Of a stretch of 64,000 bases of DNA, positions 17,918 to 26,490 are shown one piece after another (the stretch's first letter is position 1; every line of letters starts with the position of its first letter). Made by a program: the position numbers and the translations under genes. This stretch comes from Thermalbibacter longus. GTDB lineage: Bacteria; Chloroflexota; Chloroflexia; Thermomicrobiales; Thermomicrobiaceae. The stretch spans positions 310,001-374,000 of the forward strand of contig NZ_JAMSLR010000001.1 of the NCBI RefSeq assembly GCF_023806485.1, read 5' to 3'. Below the pieces are notes generated by a model, which worked only from the letters and a program-made list of their open reading frames with translations, was not told where the DNA came from and did not search any database.

Positions 17918-18931
17918 ATGAGCACAGTGCGCGAGACCGGCGAGCGGCCGGCCGGCTATGCGATGCCCCCGACGATCGAGCCTGATGCGCGCGAGCGGCT
18001 GGCGATGGCGGCCAACGGGATCTTCCGCCGAGCCATCCTCTCCGCCACGCACAACCCGCTGGTGGCCCGCTTCGTCCGTCGCTACGGCATGCGACTCGGC
18101 GCGGCGCGCTTCGTCGCCGGCGAGACGCTGGACGAGGCCGTCCGCGTCCTGCGATCCCTCAACGCGAAGGGGCTGCGCACCAACACCACACTGCTCGGCG
18201 AGGGGGTCAAGGACGAGGCGACTGCCCTCGGGGTCGTCGACGCCTACATCGAGATCCTCGACCGCATCGCCGCCGAGGGCTTGGTGACCAACGTCGCGCT
18301 CAAGCTGACGCACCTGGGGCTGGATCTGGGCGAGGAATTCGCCTACCGGAACGTCCGGACGCTGGTCGAGCACGCGGCCGCGCTCGGCAACTTCATCCGG
18401 ATCGACATGGAGGAGTCGACCCGGGTCGACCCCACGCTCCGCATCTACCGCCGGCTGCGGGCCGACGGCTACGACAACGTGGGAACGGTGCTGCAGGCCA
18501 TGCTCTACCGCACGGTGCAGGACCTCGAGGACCTGCTGCCGCTCAAGCCGAACCTGCGCCTGGTGAAGGGTGCCTACCTCGAGCCGGCGAGCGTGGCCTA
18601 CCCGAAGAAGGCCGACGTTGACCGCAACTACATCCGGCTGGCCGAGCGCTGCCTGCCGAACGCGGGGTTCACGGCGATCGCGACCCACGACGAGCGGATC
18701 ATCGCCCACGTAATCGACTTCACCGAGCGGCACGGGATCGGCCGCGACCGGTTCGAGTTCCAGATGCTCTACGGCGTGCGCCCGCAGCTCCAGCTCGAGC
18801 TGGTGCGGCAGGGGTACCGGGTGCTGGTGGCAACACCCTTCGGCACCGAGTGGTATTTCTACCTGATGCGCCGGCTGGCCGAGCGCCCGGCGAACGTGCT
18901 GTTCCTCCTCCGCAACCTCGTCAAGCGATAA
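17918..18931 (+). CDS. Proline dehydrogenase (monofunctional)
   Basis: 337-residue FAD-dependent TIM-barrel enzyme oxidising L-proline (or a hydroxylated proline) to the pyrroline. Family motifs present: QAMLYRT, LRLVKGAYLEP, TAIATHDERII, FQMLYGVRPQ and the C-terminal substrate-carboxylate arginines in MRRLAERPAN. Monofunctional, with no P5C dehydrogenase domain. ATG 17918 follows GGGAGCC; the open frame continues upstream only through the end of the BNR gene. It is followed 66 bp later by a DHDPS-family aldolase on the same strand, which may indicate hydroxyproline rather than proline as substrate. Confidence 0.88.
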   Translation: MSTVRETGERPAGYAMPPTIEPDARERLAMAANGIFRRAILSATHNPLVARFVRRYGMRLGAARFVAGETLDEAVRVLRSLNAKGLRTNTTLLGEGVKDEATALGVVDAYIEILDRIAAEGLVTNVALKLTHLGLDLGEEFAYRNVRTLVEHAAALGNFIRIDMEESTRVDPTLRIYRRLRADGYDNVGTVLQAMLYRTVQDLEDLLPLKPNLRLVKGAYLEPASVAYPKKADVDRNYIRLAERCLPNAGFTAIATHDERIIAHVIDFTERHGIGRDRFEFQMLYGVRPQLQLELVRQGYRVLVATPFGTEWYFYLMRRLAERPANVLFLLRNLVKR

Positions 18932-18997
18932 TGGGAGCGCAGCCCGAGCGGGTGCTGGTCGTAACGACAGCGGAGCCGAGTGGTCAGGAGGGCGATC

Positions 18998-19927
18998 GTG
19001 TACGAGCCGTTGCGCGGTGTCTACAACATCCTGAGCACGCCGTTTCATCCTGATGGCAGCCTGGACGAGGCCAGCCTGCGCCGGCTGGTCGAGGCCACCA
19101 TCGCCGCCGGCGTGGACGGCATCACCGTCCTCGGCGTGGCGGGCGAGGCGCAGAAGTTGACCGACGCTGAGCGCCGCCGCGTGGTCGAGGTCGTCATGGA
19201 GACGGTCGGTGGCCGGGTGCCGGTGATCGTCGGCACCTCACGCGACGGCACCGACGCCACCATCGCCGCCAGCCGCGAGGCCGAGGCGATGGGGGCGGCC
19301 GGCGTGATGGTGGCGCCGCCGACGTTCCTGCAGCCCGGCCCGGCTCTGACGGAGCACTTCCGCCGGCTGGGCGAGGCGATCGGGATCCCGATCGTGCTGC
19401 AAGACTACCCGCCGGTGAACGGGGTCACCCTCTCGCCGAGGGCGATGGCCGAGCTGGTCGAGGCGGTGCCGGCGATCGCGACCATCAAGCTGGAGGATAC
19501 GCCGACTCCTCAGCGGATCGCCCAGACACTGAAGCTGACCGGCGACCGGGTGACGATCGTCGGCGGGCTGGGCGGCATGTACCTGCTGGATGAGCTGCGG
19601 GCCGGGGCCAGCGGCACGATGACCGGCTTCGCGTACCCGGAGGTGCTGGTCGCGATCTGGCGGGCCTGGCAGGCGGGTGACCGGGCAGGCGCGGCTGAGC
19701 GGTACTACCGGGCGCTGCCGGCACTGGTCTTCGAGGGGCAGCCGCGGATCGGGCTGGCGATCCGCAAGGAGACGCAGCGCCGCCGCGGGCTGATCGCGCA
19801 CGCTACGGTCCGGCACCCCGGGCCGGTGCTGGACGAGCAGACACTCGAGGCCCTGACCGAGGTGCTCGAATGGACCGGGCTGCCGGCCGCCTACGACCGC
19901 GTGGGGGCTCAGAGCTCCGCGAGCTGA
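18998..19927 (+). CDS. DHDPS/NAL superfamily lyase (possible 4-hydroxy-2-oxoglutarate aldolase)
   Basis: 309-residue (beta/alpha)8 class I aldolase. The Schiff-base lysine is in TIKLED, the catalytic tyrosine in QDYPPV, and the pyruvate-carboxylate loop reads GVAGE in place of the GTTGE of true DapA, so this is probably not dihydrodipicolinate synthase. GTG 18998 has AGGAGGG at ideal distance. Pairing with proline dehydrogenase suggests the last step of trans-4-hydroxyproline breakdown (4-hydroxy-2-oxoglutarate to pyruvate and glyoxylate), done by a member of this family in other organisms. Other sugar-acid lyases of the superfamily remain possible. Confidence 0.7.
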   Translation: MYEPLRGVYNILSTPFHPDGSLDEASLRRLVEATIAAGVDGITVLGVAGEAQKLTDAERRRVVEVVMETVGGRVPVIVGTSRDGTDATIAASREAEAMGAAGVMVAPPTFLQPGPALTEHFRRLGEAIGIPIVLQDYPPVNGVTLSPRAMAELVEAVPAIATIKLEDTPTPQRIAQTLKLTGDRVTIVGGLGGMYLLDELRAGASGTMTGFAYPEVLVAIWRAWQAGDRAGAAERYYRALPALVFEGQPRIGLAIRKETQRRRGLIAHATVRHPGPVLDEQTLEALTEVLEWTGLPAAYDRVGAQSSAS

Positions 19928-20291
19928 CCGCTGGCCTTGTCCGTGCCTGCCTACCCGAGGGATCGTGAGCCGGTGCCCGGGTTCGGGGCCGGAGGACGGC
20001 GGGGGAGTGCGCGCTGGGGCAGCCGGCCCGGCGACTGGGGCCAAGCGGCTAGCTCGGCGTCGGTGACCTGTCGCCGCCTCTGGAACCAGGTGAGGTTCTC
20101 CTCCGGAGGGTGTCACCCGAAGCTGTGGGCGCCTGGACGCGCTCGGCAATTCCGGGATGCCCTGTAGCTCGACCCGGTCGAGGGCGGAGACGGCCACGGT
20201 GGTCTCAGGTGCTAGGACGGGACTGCTGAGCGCGCTCGTGCTCGAGCGGCGGTGGCTACTTCCTGGATATCGCGAGGTTCCGAGGGGGCAG
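19928..20291. other. Intergenic region with nothing recognised
   Basis: 364 bp of ordinary high-GC sequence between the lyase and the macrodomain gene. No protein-like frame with a ribosome site, hairpin or promoter stands out. Confidence 0.4.
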
Positions 20292-20831
20292 ATGATGAGC
20301 GACGGCATCATGGAGGTCATCGTCGGCGACATCACCACGGTCGATACCGAGGCCATAGTGAACGCCGCGAATACTGAACTCTGGATGGGCGGAGGCGTGG
20401 CGGGCGCGATCAAGCGGGCCGGCGGCGAGGAGATCGAGCGCGAGGCGATGAGCAAGGGCCCGATCCGCGTCGGGGAGGCGGTGGCGACCGGCGCCGGCCG
20501 GCTACCCTACAAGGCGGTCATCCATGCCGCCGCCATGGGGTATCAGGGGGGACGGATGATCCCGCCGACTGCCGAGAGCATCCAGGCGGCGACGCGAGCC
20601 GCGCTCGCGGTCGCCGACGAGTTGGGAGTGGAGTCGGTGGCCTTTCCGGCGCTGGGCACGGGCGTGGGGGGCTTCGACCTGGCCGAGGCCGCGAGCCTGA
20701 TGGTGTCGACGGTGCGCCGCTCTCTGTCGCGCCCAGATTGCCGGGTACGCCGGGTCGTCTTCGTCGTGCGCACCGAGGATGCCCGCCAGGCCTTCCAGGA
20801 CGCCATCGATCGAGAGAGCGAAGTGATGTAG
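20292..20831 (+). CDS. Macrodomain protein (ADP-ribose / O-acetyl-ADP-ribose hydrolase type)
   Basis: 179 residues, a stand-alone macrodomain. Ligand-binding motifs are clear: VGDITTVDTEAIVNAANTEL (about 10-29), the glycine-rich GGGVAGAI loop, and the GTGVGGF phosphate-binding loop. The MacroD-like NAAN and GGGV loops favour hydrolytic removal of ADP-ribose or deacetylation of O-acetyl-ADP-ribose rather than simple binding. Two adjacent ATG codons (20292, 20295) follow GAGGGGG. It stands alone on its transcript, with no toxin, sirtuin or PARP gene nearby. Confidence 0.85.
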   Translation: MMSDGIMEVIVGDITTVDTEAIVNAANTELWMGGGVAGAIKRAGGEEIEREAMSKGPIRVGEAVATGAGRLPYKAVIHAAAMGYQGGRMIPPTAESIQAATRAALAVADELGVESVAFPALGTGVGGFDLAEAASLMVSTVRRSLSRPDCRVRRVVFVVRTEDARQAFQDAIDRESEVM

Positions 20832-21139
20832 TGCAGGCTGGAGCTGTCGCTCCGGTGTCTGAGGGATGTGCCTCCAGATTGCGGTGGGGAATCTGCTGCA
20901 CCTCTGAAGCCGACTCCGCTGACAAGCCCACCGTCCGAGCGACCGCTGCCACATGAAAGCACTCGTAAGGCGGTAATGCCCGAAGAATCAGGCCTCGCTC
21001 CGTTGAGTTGGACACCGGCTCGGCCGAGGATCAGTCCAGCCCGCGCGAGAACCTCGGATGCCACGTTGGAGAGGCTTCCCGATTGCGCAACCTGCGCCGT
21101 TCCGGTATCGTGCGGTCGAGCAGATCGCTCACAAGTTGT
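20832..21139. other. Spacer before the regulator pseudogene
   Basis: 308 bp without a supported gene. It may include the decayed 5' flank of the regulator remnant that follows. Confidence 0.35.
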
Positions 21140-21766
21140 TTGATCAGGTCCGGTCGGGAGGTCGGAGGAGCGGTCAAGCTCCTTCTCGAACGGGACGCGT
21201 TTCTCTCCGAACTACGCCAGCGGCTCGATGCAGCCGCTTCGGGGCCCGGACACCTGGTCTTCGTCGCGGGGGAAGCCGGGGTGGGTAAGACCGCCCTGGT
21301 CACAGCGTTTGACAGAATGGTGGAGCGCGAGGCTCGGCTCTATCACGGCGCCTGCGACCCGCTCTCGACGCCGCGGCCTCTCGGGCGACTCCTCGACATC
21401 GCGGCGCAAGCTGGAGAGGAGCTCCGGCGTGTCCTCGAACTGGACGACCATCGCCAGCGCGCCTTCCTGGTCTTCCATGCATTCCTCGCGCGCCGCACTC
21501 GACCCGCGCTGGTGGTCATCGAAGACGCCCACTGGGCTGACGAGGCGACGCTCGATCTCCTGCGCTTCGTCGGCCGACGCGTCGCCACCACCCGCGCACT
21601 CGTGGTCGTCACCTACCGCGACGACGAGCTCGGGCCGAGTCACCCGCTGCGGGTCGTGCTGGGGGATCTGACGACAACGTCCGCCGTCAGTCGCCTGCAT
21701 CTGCCACCCCTCTAAGTCGATGCGGTGCGCACGATGGCGGAAGGTACGGACTTCAATTACAAGTAG
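21140..21766 (+). pseudogene. Remnant of an AAA-ATPase (MalT/LuxR-type) regulator
   Basis: The reading frame encodes the start of an STAND/AAA regulator: LLERDAFLSEL, Walker A GEAGVGKTAL and Walker B ALVVIEDAHWAD. At 21713-21715 a TAA interrupts it, yet the same frame continues the family pattern (VDAVRTMAEGT) before a second stop at 21764-21766, after which homology is lost. Intact relatives are about 900 residues and end in a LuxR HTH; most of the ATPase, the TPR region and the HTH are missing. No good start codon with a ribosome site exists; TTG 21140 is a nominal start. This is a truncated, nonsense-bearing relic. Confidence 0.75.
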
Positions 21767-21792
21767 CCTCCACTCGCCTTGTCCTCCAGAAT

Positions 21793-21833
21793 CCGCTCGG
21801 GGCCGCGATACTCGGTGTCGCGGCTCCGAGCGG
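21793..21833. terminator. Long hairpin, terminator-like
   Basis: A 16-bp stem with one G-U pair (21793-21808 with 21818-21833) and a 9-nt loop, just after the regulator remnant. There is no T tract; it may be a surviving terminator. Confidence 0.5.
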
Positions 21834-22015
21834 GCTCCAGCTACTACGTACTGACGGCGAGCGCGCCAGCCTAGCGGGCGCAAGCAGTCTAGCGATTCGA
21901 GATCGCCTCTCGGCATGGGGAACTTTCGTCTCGGCAGTAACGTCCTGCTAGTGGAGAACGGTCGAGGGTGGGACACGCCTTGCGACCCGGTGACCCAGCC
22001 GAAAGGAGTCGATCG

Positions 22016-22975
22016 GTGACCTCTACGCGGAGACGATTTATCGCCCTTGCCGGCGCCGCTATCCTGGTTCCCCTGCTTGCTGCCTGTGGCCAGCCCGAAG
22101 GCCAGGGTGGCCCCGGTAGCCAGCCAGGGCCTGGCTCGACCCCCTCGACCGGGGAGAGCAGCCCCACGGCCGGGCCGGGCACCATTGCCCACCCAACTGG
22201 CGCCGAGGATCTGGTCCTGCGCATCGATCGCACCGGTGGCTTGCTTCCGCCATTCTACGCAGTGACCGAACTCCCGCTCTTCGTGCTCTACGGCGACGGG
22301 CGCGTGATCACGCAGGGACCACAGATCATGATCTACCCGCCCCCGGCTCTCCCCAATCTCCTCGAGACGAGATTGACCGAGGAGGGCGTGCAGGCGATCC
22401 TGCACGAGGCGCAGGCGGCTGGCCTGCTGGAGGGTGACCGGCGCTATGAATTGCCCACAATCGCCGATGCGCCGATCACTCTCTTCACCGTCAACGCCGG
22501 TGGCCGAACTTCGACCGTGTCCGTCTACGCGCTGAGCGAAGCCGAGCTCAACGACCCGAACCTGTCTCCGGAGGATCGACAAGTCCGGCAGCGACTTCGG
22601 GACTTCCTGGACAAGGCGCTTAGCTTTAGCTCTTGGCTGCCTCCGACTGCCATCGCGAAGCCAGAGACCTCGTACGAAATCTCGCGCCTGCAACTGGTCG
22701 TGGTTCCCGCTGACCAGGCTATCGACGAGCCGGTCGATGTGCAGCCGGCGGAGATGGAGTGGCCGCTGGCGGGTCCACTGGGTGAGTTCGGGGAACCGTA
22801 TCAGGTGATGGGCATGCAGGCTCGTTGCGGGATAGTGGAGCGCGCTGAGCTAGCGGCCGTGCTCGACGCGATGAGCCAGGCCAACACGCTGACCCGCTGG
22901 CGGAGCGGCGACGCGCTCTACGCGGTTTTCCCCCGTCCGCTCCTCCCGGGGGAGGCTGGCTGCGTCTCGTCGTAG
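22016..22975 (+). CDS. Predicted lipoprotein of unknown function
   Basis: 319 residues. The start RRRFIALAGAAILVPLLAAC is a lipoprotein signal with a possible twin-arginine export motif and lipobox LAAC. A Gly/Pro/Ser-rich tether follows, then a beta-rich domain with a paired-cysteine C-terminal half (ARCGIV and EAGCVSS, perhaps a disulfide). No catalytic motif is recognised. GTG 22016 is supported by AAAGGAG. It stands between the regulator relic and the PHP-phosphatase gene. Confidence 0.75.
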   Translation: MTSTRRRFIALAGAAILVPLLAACGQPEGQGGPGSQPGPGSTPSTGESSPTAGPGTIAHPTGAEDLVLRIDRTGGLLPPFYAVTELPLFVLYGDGRVITQGPQIMIYPPPALPNLLETRLTEEGVQAILHEAQAAGLLEGDRRYELPTIADAPITLFTVNAGGRTSTVSVYALSEAELNDPNLSPEDRQVRQRLRDFLDKALSFSSWLPPTAIAKPETSYEISRLQLVVVPADQAIDEPVDVQPAEMEWPLAGPLGEFGEPYQVMGMQARCGIVERAELAAVLDAMSQANTLTRWRSGDALYAVFPRPLLPGEAGCVSS

Positions 22976-23093
22976 ATAGTTGCTCTCGCGCGATTCTGAC
23001 GTCACCCGTGGTGCCGGCGGGAACCGGATGGGCTTTCCGCCGGCGTTCTGTCTCCTCTCCCGACCGGCATCCGGTTGCTTGTTCACGACCCGG

Positions 23094-23099
23094 TATAAT
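23094..23099 (+). promoter_or_regulatory. Consensus -10 box before the PHP phosphatase
   Basis: TATAAT, 66 bp before the proposed GTG. The best -35 candidate, TTGCTT at 23075-23080, is only 13 bp away, so the -35 is uncertain. Confidence 0.4.
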
Positions 23100-23164
23100 C
23101 CGGCAGCAGGCTATTGCGACGACTTTTCGCCTGTTGTCAGGCCTTTGACGGCCGGAAGCGTTGG

Positions 23165-24073
23165 GTGAAAGACGTGGGCGAAGCACAGGCGGGCGAGTCT
23201 GGAGTCGGCGCCCCTGAGGAGGTCGCGACGGGGACCTCGGTGACGCGCGATTCGGAAACGCGCCAGACACCGGGCCACGATATCCCTCAGGTGGACCTGC
23301 ACAGTCACTTGGTCCCTGCGGTAGACGATGGAGCGCGGGACGAGGAGATGGCCGTCGCGATGCTGCGGGTAGCCGCGGCCGACGGCACGCGAATTATCGC
23401 CGCGACGCCTCATGCCGACGGATCCCGACCAGCGACCATCCCGGATGCGGTGCAACGGCTCAACGAGCTGGCCCAGGAAGCTGAGATCCCGATCGAGGTC
23501 GTGCCCGGGTGCGAATACAAGCTGACCCGTTATCTGGGCATCTTCTACAAGCAGGGGCGGCTGATCACCCTCAATGGAAAGCCCTATGTCCTCGTCGAGT
23601 TGCCGGACTGGAACGAGTGGCCACGCTGGGTGCCGCGGTCGCTTGCGGCACTCCTCGAGGACGGCCTCTGGCCTGTCTTCGCGCATCCTGAGCGCCATCC
23701 TCCAGTCCAGCGCAATCCGGAGCTCGTGCTCGAAGCGGTACAGGCCGGTGCGCTGGTGCAGATCAACGCAGGCTCGCTGCTCGGCAGCAACGGTAGGGAG
23801 GCACAGCGCGTCGCCGTGCTGCTCCTTCGCGCCCGGGCCGCTCACCTCATCGCCAGCGACTCGCATCACCCCCAGGACAGGCCGCCGTGCATCAGCGCTG
23901 CGCTCGAGCGCGCCGCGGCGCTGGCCGGCGACGACTACGCGCGCTGGATGCGGTGGGCCGCCCTGCAGGTCGTGCTCGGAGAGCGGGTCGAAGTTCCCCA
24001 GCCAGACCCGGAAATCCTGCGCTCCGACGAGTCCTGGCTCGATCGGGTGCGCGATTGGCTGGGCACTCCCTAG
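23165..24073 (+). CDS. PHP-domain protein, CpsB/CapC-type tyrosine phosphatase
   Basis: About 302 residues. A PHP metal-dependent phosphoesterase domain starts with VDLHSHLVPAVDDGARD, continues with ATPHADG, VVPGCEY, VFAHPER and ends with the SDSHHP metal site. These are the signatures of the Mn-dependent tyrosine phosphatases (Wzb/CpsB/YwqE) that reverse BY-kinase phosphorylation in capsule or exopolysaccharide synthesis. No BY-kinase or polysaccharide genes flank it here. The start is uncertain: GTG 23165 has GGAAG upstream, GTG 23174 is also possible, and about 35 residues precede the domain. Confidence 0.82.
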   Translation: MKDVGEAQAGESGVGAPEEVATGTSVTRDSETRQTPGHDIPQVDLHSHLVPAVDDGARDEEMAVAMLRVAAADGTRIIAATPHADGSRPATIPDAVQRLNELAQEAEIPIEVVPGCEYKLTRYLGIFYKQGRLITLNGKPYVLVELPDWNEWPRWVPRSLAALLEDGLWPVFAHPERHPPVQRNPELVLEAVQAGALVQINAGSLLGSNGREAQRVAVLLLRARAAHLIASDSHHPQDRPPCISAALERAAALAGDDYARWMRWAALQVVLGERVEVPQPDPEILRSDESWLDRVRDWLGTP

Positions 24074-24097
24074 GAGCCATCGGTACCGCCACCCGCC

Positions 24098-25522
24098 TCA
24101 GGAGATACCGGACGCCTCGAGCTGGAAGGCAGACAGAGCCGATCGGGCTGCCCGCTCAGCGCCCGCGATGCAGTCGGGCAGGCCGACGCCCCGATAGGCC
24201 GCACCGATGAGGAAGAGCCCGGGGTGAACAGCCAGGCGCGCCTCGATCTCCTTGATCCGGTCTAGATGCCCAACCAGGTACTGCGGGATCGAGCGCGCTT
24301 GCCGGTGGACGATGGCGTGCAACGGCTCTGCTCTGAGGCCGAACAGCCCCCGCAGCTCTTCCCGTGCTAGCTCGACCAGGCGGTCGTCCGGCAGCTCGAG
24401 GATCCCTTCACGGCCGTAGCGGCCGAGGAACACACGAACCGGCGCGAGATCAGGCGGGGCACGCCCTTCGAACTTGTTCGCGACCCAGGTGACCGCGGTC
24501 ACCTCCCGACCCTCGGCGACCGGCACGACGACGCCGCGACCACGGGCGACCGGCGCGACGTCGCATGCTCGATAGACCAGCGTGACTGTGGCAGTGGAGG
24601 CGTAAGGAATACCCTCCAGTAGTCTGGTGAGCTCTCGATCCAGCGGCTCGAGCAAGCGTGCCGCAGCGTAGGCCGGCGTCGCGATGATGACCGCGTCGGC
24701 ATCGAGGTCATGGCCACTCGTGAGCGTGATCCGGTAGCCGCCCCGACACTCGGAGAGCAAGATGGCTGCATCGCCGAGGCGGACGTCGACCTGGTGGAGG
24801 CGACGAACCAGTTCCTCGATAAGTGTTCCCATGCCACCCCGCAACGTGAGAAAGGTGGAGCCAGAACCGCTACGCGCGCGGCTGCGCCGCTGGGTGAGCG
24901 CGCCACGGATCAGACTCCCGTGGCGCAGCTCAAGTTCGCGGAGTTGGGGAAAAGTGGCCAGCAGGCTGAGGTGTTCAGCGTCGCTTGCGTAGATGCCGGC
25001 AAGCAATGGCTGGGCGATCCACTCGTAGGCCTCGCTGCCGAGTCGCCGCCGCACGAACGCTGCCAGCGACTCGTCCTCGTCATCACGGCGCGGGGGTAGG
25101 AGCAAGTCGAGAGCCAGGCGCAGCTTGCCCCGGTTCGAGAGGAGGCCACTCGTCAGGAGTGGGCGCAGCCGGGTGGGGATCATCAGCGAGAACCCTTCGG
25201 GGAGTGGCTCCAGGCGTCCCCGGCGAGCAATGAACGCGCTCTCGAATCCCGGGCGCAGGCCGACGAGCTCGGCGCCGAGGCCCAGCTCGATCGCCAGCGC
25301 CCTTGCGGCCGGCTTCGTGGCTAGGAAGGAATCGGGGCCAGCCTCGACGAGAACGTCACCCCAGCGATCGGTGCGAACCCAGCCGCCCAGGCGGTCGGTC
25401 GCCTCGACCAGCGTAATGCGTAGCGGCGTGGACGCTACCACTCCTTGTAGCCGGTAGGCAGCGGCGAGCCCAGCGATCCCACCGCCGATCACCGCGATGT
25501 GGTGGAGAGCGTCTGGCCCCAT
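24098..25522 (-). CDS. hemY: Protoporphyrinogen oxidase, HemY type
   Basis: 474-residue FAD enzyme oxidising (proto/copro)porphyrinogen. The N-terminal dinucleotide-binding motif is VIGGGIAGLAAAYRL, followed by EATDRLGGWVRT and EAGPDSFL; the C terminus has FLIGAAYRGVGLPDCI, the FAD-binding end typical of HemY/HemG oxidases. ATG 25522 lies 2 bp beyond the hemH stop, so translation is likely coupled. Last gene of the hemE-hemH-hemY operon. In organisms with this gene order and a Gram-positive-like pathway, the enzyme often makes coproporphyrin III; which route is used here is not shown by the sequence. Confidence 0.92.
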   Translation of the reverse strand: MGPDALHHIAVIGGGIAGLAAAYRLQGVVASTPLRITLVEATDRLGGWVRTDRWGDVLVEAGPDSFLATKPAARALAIELGLGAELVGLRPGFESAFIARRGRLEPLPEGFSLMIPTRLRPLLTSGLLSNRGKLRLALDLLLPPRRDDEDESLAAFVRRRLGSEAYEWIAQPLLAGIYASDAEHLSLLATFPQLRELELRHGSLIRGALTQRRSRARSGSGSTFLTLRGGMGTLIEELVRRLHQVDVRLGDAAILLSECRGGYRITLTSGHDLDADAVIIATPAYAAARLLEPLDRELTRLLEGIPYASTATVTLVYRACDVAPVARGRGVVVPVAEGREVTAVTWVANKFEGRAPPDLAPVRVFLGRYGREGILELPDDRLVELAREELRGLFGLRAEPLHAIVHRQARSIPQYLVGHLDRIKEIEARLAVHPGLFLIGAAYRGVGLPDCIAGAERAARSALSAFQLEASGIS

Positions 25523-25524
25523 CG

Positions 25525-26490
25525 TCAACGCGCGAGCGCGCGAGCCTCGGTCACCCGGCGGCGGACCACGTCCGCGATTGCCTGGCACAGTAGCGGATGG
25601 TCGTTGAGCGAGGCTGTGCGCTCCAACCGGATGCCGAGATCGGCGGCATAGTGCCGGTGCTCGATGTCGACGTCGTAGAGCACCTCCACGTGGTCGCAGA
25701 CGAACCCGATCGGTACCAGGAGCACGTTCTCGACGCCCTCGGCTGCCAGCCGGTCGAGCGTCTCTTCGACGGTCGGCCCCAGCCAAGGCTCCTCGCTGGC
25801 ACCCTGGCTCTGGAAGGCGAAGACCCAGCGCCGCGACGGAAAATGCCGGGCGACCTGCTCGACCGAGGCGAGGATCTCCTCGCGGTACGGATCGCCCCAG
25901 GTCAGGATACGCTCCGGCAGGCTGTGCGCGGTGAAGAGAAGCACCACCTCGTCACGTCGCTCCGCGAAGCGAGCTAGCCCCTCGGTAATCCGGTCGGCTA
26001 CCGCCGCGATGAAGGCCGGCTCGTCCTTCCAGCTCTCGACGGCCAGCACCGGGAATTCGGCTCGCTGCGACTCCAGCGCCTCGGATAGCCGCTGCAAGTA
26101 GGCGCCGACGCTCATTTTCGAGTAGTGCGGGGCCATCACCACGGCTACTAGCCGGTCAGCGCCGTCGCGCAGGATCTCGGGCACGACCTCGTGAATATAG
26201 GGGTGCCAGTGCCGCATGCCCACGTAGGTGCGGTAGCGAATCCCCTGTTCGGCGGCCTCGCAAGCGTTGAGCAGCCGCTCGATCCCGGCCGCCTGGGCAC
26301 GGGTCAGCTCGACGATCGGCGAGCGCCCGCCGATGCGACGGTAGCGCTCGGTGATCTCCTCCAGCAGTGCCTGCGAGAACGGCCGCCCGTGCCGGACGTC
26401 GGCCAGGTAGGCCGGGATGTCCTCGAGCTTGTCAGGTCCGCCGTACGCCATCAGCAGCACCGCGATGGTCTCGACCGGCTGGGTACTCAT
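25525..26490 (-). CDS. hemH: Ferrochelatase
   Basis: 321 residues, insertion of Fe(II) into the porphyrin. Family motifs: LLMAYGGP near the N terminus, MRHWHPYI, APHYSKMS, the catalytic His in LLFTAHSLPE, FQSQGASEEPWLGP and PIGFVCDHVEVLYDVDIE. Its ATG overlaps the hemE stop by 4 bp. Together with hemE and hemY it matches the hemEHY order of Bacillus subtilis. It may use coproporphyrin III rather than protoporphyrin IX, as ferrochelatases in hemEHY operons often do. Confidence 0.95.
   Translation of the reverse strand: MSTQPVETIAVLLMAYGGPDKLEDIPAYLADVRHGRPFSQALLEEITERYRRIGGRSPIVELTRAQAAGIERLLNACEAAEQGIRYRTYVGMRHWHPYIHEVVPEILRDGADRLVAVVMAPHYSKMSVGAYLQRLSEALESQRAEFPVLAVESWKDEPAFIAAVADRITEGLARFAERRDEVVLLFTAHSLPERILTWGDPYREEILASVEQVARHFPSRRWVFAFQSQGASEEPWLGPTVEETLDRLAAEGVENVLLVPIGFVCDHVEVLYDVDIEHRHYAADLGIRLERTASLNDHPLLCQAIADVVRRRVTEARALAR

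Noticed and set aside
21713-21715. Programmed readthrough of the stop in the AAA regulator
   Set aside because: The codon is TAA, homology ends 16 codons later at another stop, and the bulk of the protein is absent; decay is simpler.
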